Source: Megaleporinus macrocephalus
Taxonomy: Eukaryota; Chordata; Actinopteri; Characiformes; Anostomidae
Direction: 5' to 3'
Assembly (NCBI GenBank): GCA_021613375.1
Contig: CM038704.1
Location: 30,752,582 to 30,816,581 of the forward strand
Length of the DNA: 64,000 nt
Shown here: one piece after another, positions 24,491-43,760 of the stretch
How the letters are laid out: each line of letters begins with the position of its first letter
Position numbering within the stretch: position 1 is the stretch's first letter
Notes under the pieces: model-generated
What the model was told of the DNA's origin: nothing
Seen by the model: only the letters and a program-made list of their open reading frames with translations
Database searches by the model: none
Position numbers and translations under genes: made by a program

Positions 24491-24659
24491 GTTTAAGTAA
24501 TCTATCAATCAGGGCACACTTGGTCAACAAGAAACGCCTGTCAATCATATTTTCAATTATTTTTGCCATTATTAATAGTCAGATTCAAACTGTGCTATGC
24601 TATAAAATTTAGATAAATATCAGGAAAAAAGCTGATATTACGTTGTGTCACCTCATTTT

Positions 24660-25060
24660 CATATTGCAGCAAAAACAAATAATGGACCTTATCATTCTAC
24701 CATGTTGGACCAGGGAAAATCAAACATCCAAACTGTATTTACTATCCAGAACTACCATTTAAACATTCTGTCCTCTGAGTTTTCCTATGCAATGTTGATG
24801 GTGCAACAGTGGTAAATCTGAAAATCTGATGGAAAGATTCGCCCTACAACACTCTGCATGCACACTTTCATCATGAATGCATACAAAATACAGGCCAAGA
24901 TCTTGAAACTACCATAAAACAATATCGCAGGCATTAGGCAGTGTGTTCATAACAATTTCATTAACTTTCTGTGATATTACTTCATATTAATTCTGACTTG
25001 GTAAGTTTCTCTAGAATGGCATGTTTCACATTTAATCATGTAGAAATGTTGATGGTATTC
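24660..25060. mobile_element. second-family foldback fragment
   Basis: CTGTATTTACTATCCAGAAC, CTCTGAGTTTTCCTATGCAA and GGTGCAACAGTGG match the interior of the copy at 57470-57905. AGTTTCTCTAGAATGGCATG then TTTCACATTTAATC matches the right arm at 14300. Ends are eroded. Confidence 0.55.
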
Positions 25061-25626
25061 TTTTCAAGCCAACTTGTGTTAAAGCCATCACAGTATCTAA
25101 ACCTAACACAAGTATTTGTTTCCAAATCCATACATTAGTGATATTGGACATCTTTGGACATCACAGCTTAATTTTCACAGATCACAATGTCCACAGTTGC
25201 TGACGCAAATATGAAGGCAAAATTCGTTTCATCTTCGAACATCAGATCAAAGCAGTGAAGCTGATGAGGTGAGTCTGACCGAGATTAATTGAAATAACTC
25301 AGCAGTTTTGTTTACTAAATGTCATTAGGCTAAATATACAGACACTGGTTGTATATTATAAAGCCACTTTAATGTCTGAATACAGATCATACCTTTGAAC
25401 TGACCCCATATCATGTTCGGCAAGTCTGTCTTTTCACTTCACTTTGCCGTCATGTGACAGTGTATGTGAATATGTGGTTCTCTCTTCCTTTTTAGTGACT
25501 TCCTTTCTTCATTGTTGGAGAGGTTTGTGCATTTAAGCCAGTGTTTGGACAGTCCCAGTTGAGCCTTGACTGCCTTCACTTCACTGTTCTATACGTACCT
25601 GCTTATTAAGACCTGAGTCCTTCAGA

Positions 25627-26180
25627 TCTGCGTCATTATCAGAATCAGAATCAGAATCAGAAATACTTTATTGATCCCAGGGGGAAATTGCAGTTTTTAC
25701 AGTAGCAGCCGATTATATAGAAGAATATACACTCTAATAATAATTTACAACATAAAAGAAATTTGTAGTATGTACACATATATAAGTCATATATTACAAT
25801 AGAAGAATAAAATGTAAGTGACTGTGTCTATAATATTAAGTACAGATATACTGTATACAGCAGTAAGAGTTCAGAAGTAGGAAAGTTATTGCACATTTGA
25901 GTTGTTGCACACATAATTAAATTATTGTTCTACTGGTATCACTGTACATGTGAAAGGTGTCGTACGTTAAGGGGGGAGTTATAAAGTCTGATAGCCACTG
26001 GTAGGAATGACCTCCTGTGGCGCTCTATAGTGCATTTTGGCTGAATGAGTCTTGCACTGAATGTGCTCCTGCGTCTCATCACTGTGTGATCCAGGGAGAC
26101 AGTGGGCTTTTGTAAACATGTCTCCATAAAGCTCCTTAATATCAAGCATAGCTAGATGCAAGACCCGACATACCACATCA
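25627..26180 (-). mobile_element. LINE 3' end with decayed reverse-transcriptase tail
   Basis: At 25632 an AGAATC-type repeat leads into ACTTTATTGATCCCAGGGGG, the usual 3' tail of a fish non-LTR element, read on the minus strand. Upstream, the minus-strand frame 25939-26145 ends with a basic segment RSFLPVAIRLYNS, which resembles the C-terminal end of LINE ORF2 proteins. The element is 5'-truncated. Confidence 0.6.
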
Positions 26181-27398
26181 ATCCAAACTGTTGTAAAGAG
26201 AGCTGCAGGAAAACATCACTAAAGTGCAACACAACGTCTCTGTCTCTCCTTTGTTTCCCTCTCGTCCCTGATGCAGCATGTATATCAAGAGAACTTGCAG
26301 TGAGAAGAATTACTACTTAACAGTGTCTTCCTGAAGCACTGAAAATGAAGTGCTGCTACCAAGTGTGACTCAAGGAGTCATCGCTTTAAACCCAAACCAA
26401 ATAAAAACAAAGAAAACTGACTTTACGATATGTCTTATTGTTTTGCTTGCTAAATGCTACATTGACAATTGCATTGACATTGACATGTATTGGACCTCAG
26501 AATAAGTTGCACAGCTACTTAGATACGCTATTCAACAAATCATAAAACTATAAGGACTTTGTATTTGTTCTCATCTTTTGCAGCCTCACAATGACACTGT
26601 CTCTCAAAATATTTATATATCCCTGTAATTTTTTGTGTGTTGTTTTTAATTAGTTAAATAATAATAAAAAACACACTCTCCTAAAATAAAAAGTATTTCA
26701 ATTTGGTCAGACACTAGACAGCGCTCCAGAGCCAGTAAATGGTTATTCATTTTTATGCTGGTTAGTCTATACAGTCATCACTTAAGCCACTGAGCTGATC
26801 AGTTCACCCACCAATCAGCATCTAATAGCAGTACTTTTAACGGCTTCATGCCCAAAACCTGCTTACTGCAGAAAAACAGAAACAAACCGTTATGGAAGAC
26901 TAATAGAGGACTACAAAATATTTAATGTACATTTTATTAACACTAGTTTTGAGGAATAGTCAAAACTCTGACATATTAGCAAAATGAGTCAAAAGTGAAT
27001 AATATACACAGCTTTCTATTCTAACACTGAATAATACTGAACCAATAGTAAAAAGGAAAAATGTTGATTGCGTCCATGTATCCATATTATATATCATAAC
27101 TGTAATAAGAGCAGAAATTAGAATTTTAGGCCTGTAACTAAGAATGTGGTATATGACACTAACTAAAAAAAGAAAATCACAACTATAAATCATTAAATTA
27201 TGAGGTATAAACTGTCAACATATGACTAATTGGCAATGATAATTGAGGCATTCTGTTTTTCATTAAAACTGCATGCTGCTGTTTTTCCATGAAGAATAGC
27301 TATTGGCATTCACGTGTAGTTGTGTATCACATCATCACAGTCATCAGATCACAGTGTATCACATTCATCGCCCAACTCACAAACTGCATGTATGTAAG
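26181..27398. other. non-coding interval
   Basis: No gene or clear repeat recognised in this AT-rich stretch. Confidence 0.5.
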
Positions 27399-27406
27399 GT
27401 TACAAC

Positions 27407-28372
27407 TAGAGATGGAAGGATCGATCGGCCATGTATCGGTATCGGCCGATTTTTAATCAAAATATGTGATCGGCGATCGGTCGATCTCGAGAGCCGATCG
27501 ATGGCGGTAAACAAATGAGCCTAATTTCTGTATTTCCAGCTAGTTTCATCCAGGAAGAGGAGTCCTGCGTGAACCCCCCTCCGGCCAGCTCCCTGCAATT
27601 CCTATCTGAACCGCTAGGTGGAAATACATACCGTTTCGTTTTCGTCAGACTCATTAAAGCAGCGGCCAAGCGAGAACAGATTACGCGTTCACCGCATGTT
27701 TGGAAAAAACATTGTCCGTCTGTCAGTTTGTTACCGTATGTGACTCAGACTCATCCAGAGCAGTTTATCATCTGTAAAACCAGCGTTTCTCGAGGGGGAA
27801 CCAAGACAAAGACATTTAACACTACTAATCTGATACGGCGCGTACACCACGCGGCTGAATACAGTGAGTATCAGCAAACAGCAGAGCTAGCACGCTCAGC
27901 CCAGAGAACCGTGCAGACCAGATCTGACCGGTACGAACAGTACAGCAGCAGAAACAGCCAGAGAGCTAAAGGAACCACAGCCAGAGTGATTGAGTTTATT
28001 GTTCTAGATAAGCAGTTCTTCTCGGCTGTAGATGTTAATTCCTGCGCTTAATATTCCACCTGGATCCACGCTCTGACGTTCCTTGTAGAAATACTTTTCA
28101 GATGTAGCTCTTCCGGAGCTGTATCAAGCGGTTTACGCCCACATAGACCAACTTCTAATTTAGAAAAAAATATTATTCTTCGTCATATGAGCTCGTTAAA
28201 AATGGTAATAAACCAGTTTTCACCTTGTTTCATGACTTGCTTGTGCTAATAATATGTAGTCCTGCCGTGGCATATAGCCCCGCCCTCTGTTGGTATCGGC
28301 TATCGACCGATCGCGCTGAAAGGTGATCGGCGATCGGAATCGGCCTCAAAAACGCTGATCGGCCCATCTCTA
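27407..28372 (+). mobile_element. hAT-like element, copy 2, complete ends
   Basis: The 966-base element begins TAGAGATGG and ends CCATCTCTA, a matching inverted terminal repeat. It is flanked by an 8-base duplication with one mismatch: GTTACAAC at 27399-27406 and GTAACAAC at 28373-28380. Sub-terminal CGATCGG motifs repeat on both ends (for example 27470-27500 and 28305-28365) and may be transposase binding sites. It carries only the N-terminal transposase region, so it is an internally deleted, non-autonomous element. Copy 1 is at 5997-6957. Confidence 0.82.
27515..28051 (+). pseudogene. hAT transposase N-terminal remnant (BED finger)
   Basis: The 178-codon frame holds ICKTSVSRGGTKTKTFNTTN then LIRRVHHAAEY at about residues 84-116. 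This is the core of a BED zinc finger as in ZBED-like hAT transposases, with the first zinc-binding cysteine pair and the last histidine spacing damaged. It continues to EFIVLDKQFFSAVDVN, the start of the catalytic region, and then stops. The RNase-H-like catalytic core and C-terminal dimerisation domain are absent. The protein cannot be an active transposase. Confidence 0.7.
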
Positions 28373-28380
28373 GTAACAAC

Positions 28381-29396
28381 CATACTGAATTAGCCATGTA
28401 TTAGACTGATCAGCTTGGTTCACGGGCTCCTCCAGTATGGTTTACATAACTGATAGTGACATCCATCATTAAGTTGGTGTTTTAATAATATAGTGGTATC
28501 AGGTTTAATAGTAACTAAAGCAGCTAATGTGATGTAACTTGCGCATTGTCTCATTATTTGAGCCATGATGTGTTGTCATGGTGTACTGTTACACCCCTAC
28601 CTCTTGTCTCTCTTAACGATGAAACTGCTCTGTTATCATCATCTATCTGGCTGTTATGACAAGTTCACTTTGTCACTTTGTCCACTAAAAAGCAGCCACT
28701 GGCTCAGTGCTGACTTCAAGCATGGATGAAATGAATGGAGAAAAGATGAATGGAGAAAAGGAGAACAAAAAAACAGTGATGTGGAGGAAAATCAATTGTC
28801 AAAACTCCATGAGTGAGCTGTTCAGTCCTCTTATGAGATGTCAGTAATGGACTGAGCAGAGGGAGAGAGGCAATTGTTAATTTAGCAACACAGCATGACC
28901 ACCAACATGCCATCCTAGGCAGGCTGTCAGCCAGTAATGCCACACCCCAGTGTGCTCAATTCTCATGCACAGAAGTCAATTTTATCTCGGCCCAATTAGC
29001 CGCGCAAACACACAGAAACATCTCTATGATTGAAACTACTCCGGATTACAGCCACCAGGATTAGTTTTGATGCCAGCTGTGAGAAGCTAGGATATTTTTC
29101 TTTAATCATCATCCATCTTTGCATTTATAGCATGCTCTTTCTGCTGGGTCTGAAGGAAGCTGTGGGAATAAGGTCAAACTCTTTACTCAGTTAGCTTATC
29201 CTGAGAAGATTAGGAGACAAGTATGTCCACGATGGCATTCATGCTGTCCTTAACTGTTTACCTGAAAGTTCAATTCATTCTGTTCAACTTTTTCACAGGT
29301 TTTTGAATGTTAAATGGTTTAGATGGTTTAAGAATGGTTACATAACAGTCATTTGTTTGCATTAGCTCATTAGCTCAGACATGAAAAATATATATG
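28381..29396. other. non-coding interval
   Basis: No gene seen. The stretch 28940-29110 (ATCTCGGCCCAATTAGCCGC, ACTCCGGATTACAGCC) is of mixed composition and free of repeats, so it is a candidate conserved non-coding element. Confidence 0.4.
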
Positions 29397-29798
29397 CATT
29401 AAAGTGGAATTCCACATATTTCTCTGAATGTTGTTGGAATTCAGTCCCTGGGATGTAAACTAAGCACTGTGATAGTCATAAAGCAAAAACATTTAATTTC
29501 CTATATAGTGGACCTCCTTGGTGTTCATTTGAAGAAAAAGTAAATTCTTTGTGTACTATTTTGCTCTAGAACATCCTGCATGCACATATATGACTCATTA
29601 CTGTTGCTCTACATTGTAGAGTCTAGATAGAGAAGCTTTAGCTGCCTGGTTCCTGTCACCACCTCAGCAAATAATTCTTTGCAACTAGACACGTTTCTCT
29701 AGAATTAAGCATTTCACATCAAACCGATCTGAATGGCTTGGTTTACATCTTACCAACTGAATTATGCAGGGTTTTCAGGGCAATTGCCCTTTAATAGT
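29397..29798. mobile_element. second-family foldback element, short copy
   Basis: The left end ATTAAAGTGGAATTCCAC and the right end, reverse complemented CTATTAAAGGGCAATTGCCC, pair as inverted repeats. The inner phrases GCCTGGTTCCTGTCACCACC and ACGTTTCTCTAGAATTAAGC match the copy at 13673-14405. The interior is deleted, giving a copy of about 400 bases. Confidence 0.6.
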
Positions 29799-30539
29799 CG
29801 ACTTGTGCTAATGACATCACAAGTTGTACCTCTTTACTTGGTATTCTTGTATCTCACATTGATTTGTCTGTCGAGTGTCCTGAGTAGTGTTTAGATCAGT
29901 GCACAACTGCCCCCTTGTGGTGAGCATTTTTCTCTTGTTTGCCCAGACAGGTCCTGAAAAACCTGGCTGTTTAAAGATGATACCTGGGGTCAAAAATGTG
30001 AAGTTAAGGCATTAAGCCACTAAGATTGCATATTTTAATGCATAATGATCTATTAAAGTCTACATTACAGGGTTATGTGGACAGATGAACACATCCAAGC
30101 ATCTCCTACAACCCTGCAGGAAACAGCCCATGTTAGTGCCTGGTGAGTGTGAAATAAACTGGTCTAGTGCGGGTTTATTCTTTTTTTATCTAAGACAACA
30201 CAAAAATTTAATAGACTAAGCTATGCAAAAGTAAATGAAGATAGTAGCCCATTATTTGCTATTTAAGGCCAGCTAATGGTGTATTAGTTGTTTTTAGGAT
30301 TAGCTGTTTAAGGTTGGTATGGGTTTGTTTGAAGGTTAGGTAGCAATGTGGATGTAAAGTAATGAGAATTGTGAGATTTCTGTATCCTGGAAGTAGTAAT
30401 TTGTAGTGAAAGATTTTTGATTAACTATCTGCTTAACTACCTGCTAATTTTGGAGGATAACCATAGATGTATATTCTTGAAACGTGTGTCAGGTGTAGTG
30501 GTCAGTGACTTGAATTGTAAATGTCTTAGTATAGGCTTA

Positions 30540-30586
30540 ATAATATAATATAATACAATATAATATAATATAATATAATATAAGTT
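30540..30586. repeat. (AATAT)n microsatellite
   Basis: About nine imperfect AATAT units. Confidence 0.85.
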
Positions 30587-30852
30587 CAGGAAATGTTTAT
30601 TAACGTTATCTGTTCTGCAGCAGTTATATTCTTCAAGGTTTTCTGTTGCAGATGAGATATGTCAGCGCTTAAATATATTTGGAGTAAATAAAAATGCAAA
30701 TTAATATGTCCATTTGTATCTCATTGTTTATCTTGAACTTTTTTTCTTTGCTATTTCGTTAGCTCTTAAGTCTGCATTGCTAGTCTGCATTTCAGTCTTT
30801 AGGGTTAAGGTCAACTAGCAGTTATACATTAATCCCAACATTAAATACCATC

Positions 30853-30916
30853 TGTTATGTTAGACCTGTGTTATGTTAGACCTGTGTTATGTTAGAACTG
30901 TGTTATGTTAGAACTG
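30853..30916. repeat. 16-bp tandem repeat, four copies
   Basis: Four exact-length units; two read TGTTATGTTAGACCTG and two read TGTTATGTTAGAACTG. The paired substitution shows block duplication. Confidence 0.9.
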
Positions 30917-31414
30917 TGTGTTATTTCTTTATTTTGTCTATATGTCTAAGTTTTCTATGAAGAGTGCAGTAACTGAGGCAAAGCCCTAGTCTAGTTAAAA
31001 ACCTCCTAAGGATGATTTGGACTGTGTTTGTGAGCTGGAGTTCATATATGTGTATGTATTGTTTGTATATTGCTGTCCCAAGCACCCAAAATTGACTTGA
31101 ATACAGCAGAAGCAAAGAACCGCTGCTTAGCACAACTGAACTGGCCGGGAAGCAAATAGGTCACCTAAACCCAGTGCCCAGCACAAAATGATGCAAACAT
31201 CCTTGCTCTGTGTATAATGTCTACAACACTATTTAGAAGCTGTAAGTCTCTCCTTATGCAAGTAGGGCACTCCTGAGAAGCTGCTCCTCATGGCCATGGA
31301 AGCCAGTAGTAGGTCACTACAATATATATAAAAAGATGAAAATTATGTTTATAGAAGACAGACAGTTGATTATGTATGTAAACAGTTTATATACTTTAAA
31401 ACAACATTATACCG

Positions 31415-31640
31415 AGTTGTGAAAAAGTATTTGTTTCTAATGTTTTATTTGTCACACTTGAATGTTTCAGATCCTCAGACTATTTTTACTATTAGACAAA
31501 GAACCCAATTGAACACAAATGATGTTTTTAAATTATTATTTCATTTACTGTAGAAGGAAAAATGCTGTTTAGCTCTAACTGACCCTTTGTGAAGTAAGTA
31601 ATTGTAATTGTAAAAGTAATTGCCCCCTTTGCTACTAAAT
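31415..31640. mobile_element. DNA transposon end fragment
   Basis: GTGAAAAAGTATTTGTTTC, TTATTTGTCACACTTGAATG, TATTAGACAAAGAACCC and AAGTAATTGCCCCCTTT occur in the order known from a widespread fish DNA transposon. The matching opposite end was not found with certainty. Confidence 0.5.
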
Positions 31641-31753
31641 CCAGCAGTTTACCTAATTCACTTGACTGTTGTTTTCAGTTTCACTAGCCAGATGCAGACA
31701 ATCACCCTACACACTGAACAAATCTTCCACAGAATTACTTTTTGCATTTTAAA

Positions 31754-32032
31754 TTAAAATACATTTTGCATACACCTGTAAAGTGCATTAGTCAGAGCCC
31801 AGTAGACGTGCTGTGGAATAACCTCAAGAGAACTGTTTAAATCAGACATCAATAGAAGATGGATAAAGCGGTTCTGTAAGTGAAGCGTCCAATATTCCTC
31901 CTGAATGACGTGCAGCTCTGACTCATGATCATCAAAAGGTAATTGCTGCCCAAGGAGGTTCCAACATTTTTTAAATTCAGGCTTTACATATTTTTCCCAC
32001 GAGCCTTGTGAAGGCTTAATTGGTATGCTCAA
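31754..32032 (-). other. 92-codon open frame in transposon-rich DNA
   Basis: The minus-strand frame has plausible composition (for example QGSWEKYVKPEFKKCWNLLG) but no domain I recognise. The opposite strand reads through several stops as a SNIPPE...VIAAQGGSN series that I associate with transposon remnants, so this is more likely part of the mobile element beside it than a gene. Confidence 0.2.
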
Positions 32033-32446
32033 AAAAACATGAAATATTACATGATAATTTCAGTGTAATCTGAGCTCTGCTAAATCCTGAGTAGGCTAAT
32101 AAATCAATGTGACCAGTTATTGTAGCTTTTTGAATGGCCCATCCATTGCAGCATTATCAAGCATGACAGCCATTATTTACTCATTATACCAAATTCTTGT
32201 AAACCGTCATTAGTTACTTTAACCACAACTGGTCCCCCTGGTCCTCTTTGTAAGCTGTTTTTATCTTCAGCACTTTCTGTCTCATTTTCTTCCATCGCTG
32301 ACATAGTGTGCTGCTACTATCTGATCTTAACAAATGCTTGTCCAGCTGTTGCTGGTCCAGGCATCTTTGCTAACAGCATTGTGCTAAAGATGCTGTGGTT
32401 ATTACTTGTTTGAAACTGGGAAAAGTCATGTTTACAACTGGTATAC

Positions 32447-32790
32447 TCACAATTCTAGAGCTGCATTCCATTCCTCAGGGTCCCTACACAGTACTGTTGT
32501 ATTCTCTACACAGTTATGTATGGGAACTGCCGCTGATAAATCATTCAGATCTTCTTGGAACATCATAATCAAACACACATCTTCAAAATACATGCAATGG
32601 CTGACAGGTAAACTTTCCTGCAGGTACTTGGGAAGTAAAGTGTTCATTGCTCTCTGTGCAGTTTAAAGTTCCCATCCAACCCAGAGTTTTTTCACTTCTT
32701 GTGGATTAGAATCATCAATGTCTAAATACTCTGTCCAGTACTCACTGGAGGCAACAACGCCAGGAATTAGAATGCAACTTACAAGATAAA
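32447..32790 (-). pseudogene. unidentified coding-like remnant
   Basis: On the minus strand about 110 codons read like real protein with one in-frame stop. The first part contains SSEYWTEYLDIDDSNPQEVK, then KLWVGWEL and a stop at about 32666. The second contains MNTLLPKYLQESLPVSHCMY, then FEDVCLIMMFQEDLNDL and CRDPEEWNAALE. The frame ends at GAATT followed by GTGAGTAT, a good splice donor, so it could be a decayed exon rather than a processed copy. I do not recognise the family. It lies between transposon pieces and may be a captured gene fragment or part of an unfamiliar transposon. The plus-strand frame over the same bases looks less protein-like. Confidence 0.35.
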
Positions 32791-32801
32791 GCAAATAAAA
32801 T

Positions 32802-32882
32802 AAAAGATTCAGACCTGATTAAGTCTTTAAAAGATTCAGACCTGATTAAGTCTTTAAAAGATTCAGATCTGATTTAGTCTTG
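32802..32882. repeat. 27-bp tandem repeat, three copies
   Basis: Three units centred on AGATTCAGACCTGATTAAG, the third with two substitutions. Confidence 0.9.
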
Positions 32883-32989
32883 CCACACAAAAATCTAGCT
32901 TAGACCCAAAGTTCAAATTCATAGGCATAACGTGACAGATCTGCGTCCTTACACACGTGGTATATTTCATATATATCCGTATTTTAAAG

Positions 32990-33401
32990 CATGTATGTAT
33001 TGGACACATCCATTAAACATTCACAGTGCTGGTGGAAAAAGTGAGTGAACCCTTGGATTTAATAACTGGATGAAACTCCTTTGACAGCAATAACCTTGTA
33101 ACCCCTTTCAGTTTTATGCAAATCAAGAATTCTTGATCGTAGGTCTGCAAAGATCTCTTTTTTGCGAGGCATGGTTCACCTCAGCAGTTGCTTCTTGTGA
33201 ATAGCAAACTCAAAACGTTTGAGTGTCTTTTATAAGTCAAAGTAGCTCTACACCTCACTCCTATCTCACTTTATTGACTGGACTCCAGGTTTGCTAACTC
33301 CTGACTCTAATTAGCATTGGTTGAACTCAGTAGCATAAGTGTTCACTTACTTTTTCCACCAGCTCTCTGAATGTTTAATGGGTGTGTTCAATACAGACAT
33401 G
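32990..33401 (-). mobile_element. Tc1-like deletion derivative
   Basis: The ends are inverted repeats of about 55 bases. The left contains CCATTAAACATTCACAG then GCTGGTGGAAAAAGTGAGTG, and the right, reverse complemented, contains CCATTAAACATTCAGAG then GCTGGTGGAAAAAGTAAGTG. Inside, a 37-codon minus-strand frame from 33172 to 33059 starts MPRKKEIFADLRSRILDLHK and continues TERGYKVI. This is the first helix-turn-helix of a Tc1-like transposase, and the rest of the gene is deleted. The element is a non-autonomous 412-base derivative that kept both ends. Confidence 0.75.
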
Positions 33402-35319
33402 AAACATTATAATGATTTGTGTGGTATTTGGTTAAGCACACTGAGTTTGTGTATACTCGGGATGTAGATGTAGATCAGATCACATTTTCATGACCAAAAC
33501 TGCAAAAAAACAGGTAATATTAAAGGATTTTTTTTCTTGCCACTGTATGATTAGAACACACGTCTTTTTTTTTTTTTCAAATAGTGCAGTTGATGCATAT
33601 GTATATTATTTCCAAAGCTAATTTCTATGCAATTCCAAAAACAATGGCTTGAATTTATTTAAGGTCTTTTTTGGCCACTGGATTATTCCGTGCGTGTTCT
33701 CTCATTGTTTCGATGTCTTTACTATTATTTTCTTTTTATTACCTCATTACCTATATGCATAGATGTATCCCCAAATATTGAGTGTTAGGGCACATCGGTC
33801 ATCATCTGTGACATGATCCTAAGGAACCCCTATAAAGAACAATTAGAGTGCAATAATGTAAGCAATTTCCATTTTCATTTCATTCACATAATGACAACAC
33901 TTAATTCATACATGAAATCATCTTAAATTACATTTAAACTCATCAAAGCTCACTTTGATATAAACAATAAACATTCCAAAAAGATAACTGGCAATATTTC
34001 AAATAATTACACTTCAAATTCAAACATTATTCACTATCCTATTTAAACGAAAAAGAAAGAAAATGAAACCCAAAGGCCCAGATGCTGTAAAGGTTATGTT
34101 GTTTCCTCCACTTGGGCAGCCTTAATCTGGGGTAATACAAAACAGCTATATTGCAAATGACTTGTTAAAAAGTTCACATCATTACATTCAAATGCAATTA
34201 CCAGTAACCTCCTCTCATAATCATAGTATAGTCCAAATCAACAGCAAAACTCTACTAATGAATTACAAGACAAAAAAACCCGTCAACAGAATCTATGTCT
34301 CTACTGATGTATGAGTCTCATGCTGTCATAAAGAGCAAAAAAGAGCAAAAATAGTCACATTATTGCATACAATGCACAAACATGGCATTTTACATGAAGT
34401 TTCAATACATTGCAAATATGCTATCATAACCCATTAAACTAGTAGACCACAATAAAGTAAGAGATTCAACGCAAATCAAACAATCAACTTGTTGAGCAAG
34501 GCTGAAGGAATCCTCTGGTTAACAGAAGGTCTGCAGAAGGTCTTTCCAAACAGGAGCTTCTCTAACCAGAGAGGTTATCATCTATACATTATGATGCAAT
34601 ATGTAGATTGTAGTAAAAGTCAAGTATACTGCACTAAACAATCATGGATCACTTGTGAAATGTAATCTTGGTAACCACATGCCTTCTTTATGTACAACCG
34701 GCAGAGTTTCTCTTTCTGTTTCCTGTGTTCTTTGTTCCATATACTACAACAGAGTTTATGGCATTTATTTAAACAGATACATATTTGAGAATTATTGCTT
34801 GCATCACATGTATGATTGCTTGAATAAACTTTATGCATGTATGTATTTTCACAACAAAAGCAGAAGTGAAATAAGAGCACAACTGATTCTAGACATTCAG
34901 CATGCTAAGTTTCTGTGCTAAAATATCTATAGTTAAGTTGACAAGAAAATATAACATATGCGTTTACACAGACACAATTCAATTACCATTCATTACAAAT
35001 GACCTAAATACTAGACAGTTGCTTGGTAAATTACATTAAAATAAGAACTAAACAATCGGCTGTGTAGCCACAGATAATTTGAACGTAAGTTGCAGTTACA
35101 CTAGCACAGTCAATGTCGTTATACCAAGTCCATTCTTTTTTCTTTTCTTTTTTTTCAATGAAAGAAATCATGTACAGACTGAAAATTTTCTTTGAATTCC
35201 ATTTGGACTTCCTTAGAAGTAACTGTCCAGATTGGTATGGAAGCTTATGAAATCCCAGAAATAAAGTAAAAGAAAAGAATGATTTAATTGAGTTTTCAGA
35301 TGAGAGGAGCATTGGGGCT
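33402..35319 (-). other. pcbp3 3' flank and probable 3' untranslated region
   Basis: This stretch follows the pcbp3 stop codon on the minus strand. No other gene is seen. Several TTTATT words (minus-strand AATAAA, for example near 34765, 33735 and 33655) could be polyadenylation signals, so the untranslated region may be 0.6 to 1.7 kb. I cannot choose among them. Confidence 0.4.
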
Positions 35320-43291
<7,972 letters not shown>

Positions 43292-43760
43292 GGCAGGGGT
43301 GAAGATACGGGACTAGGTGAGTAAACCTAAGGATCTTCGGGAGAGTTTAGGATTATAGGGGCTACCAGTCCTACACCTGTGAAGAAGTACAATATTATTT
43401 TTTAAAAATTTAATATAATAAATTTACACTGTGCATCAGCATGTTTTTCTTTTTTTTCTCTAACAATGGATGTTGTAACGCAACAGTACCCACAAAAACA
43501 TTTATTGAATTAAAATGACGCTAAAATTTCATTATTATGAACACAAATGTGGTACTGATTGATGAAAATCCACACTTTAAACAGAATTTCTCTGCTGTGA
43601 TCTATAAAATTCATCATTCATCTAAAATAACAACATACTTGGCAAAGACTGTGCCTTCTACAAAAATGAAAAAAAAATACTGTAAGTGCATTTTCAGAAA
43701 AGAAGGTTTACATATTTGAACCACATGAAGGAGCTTAAAATCATGTACAACAGAGAGAAT

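Larger units (their letters stand above)
29799..31414. other. non-coding interval
   Basis: No gene seen. Two short tandem repeats are listed separately. Confidence 0.5.
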
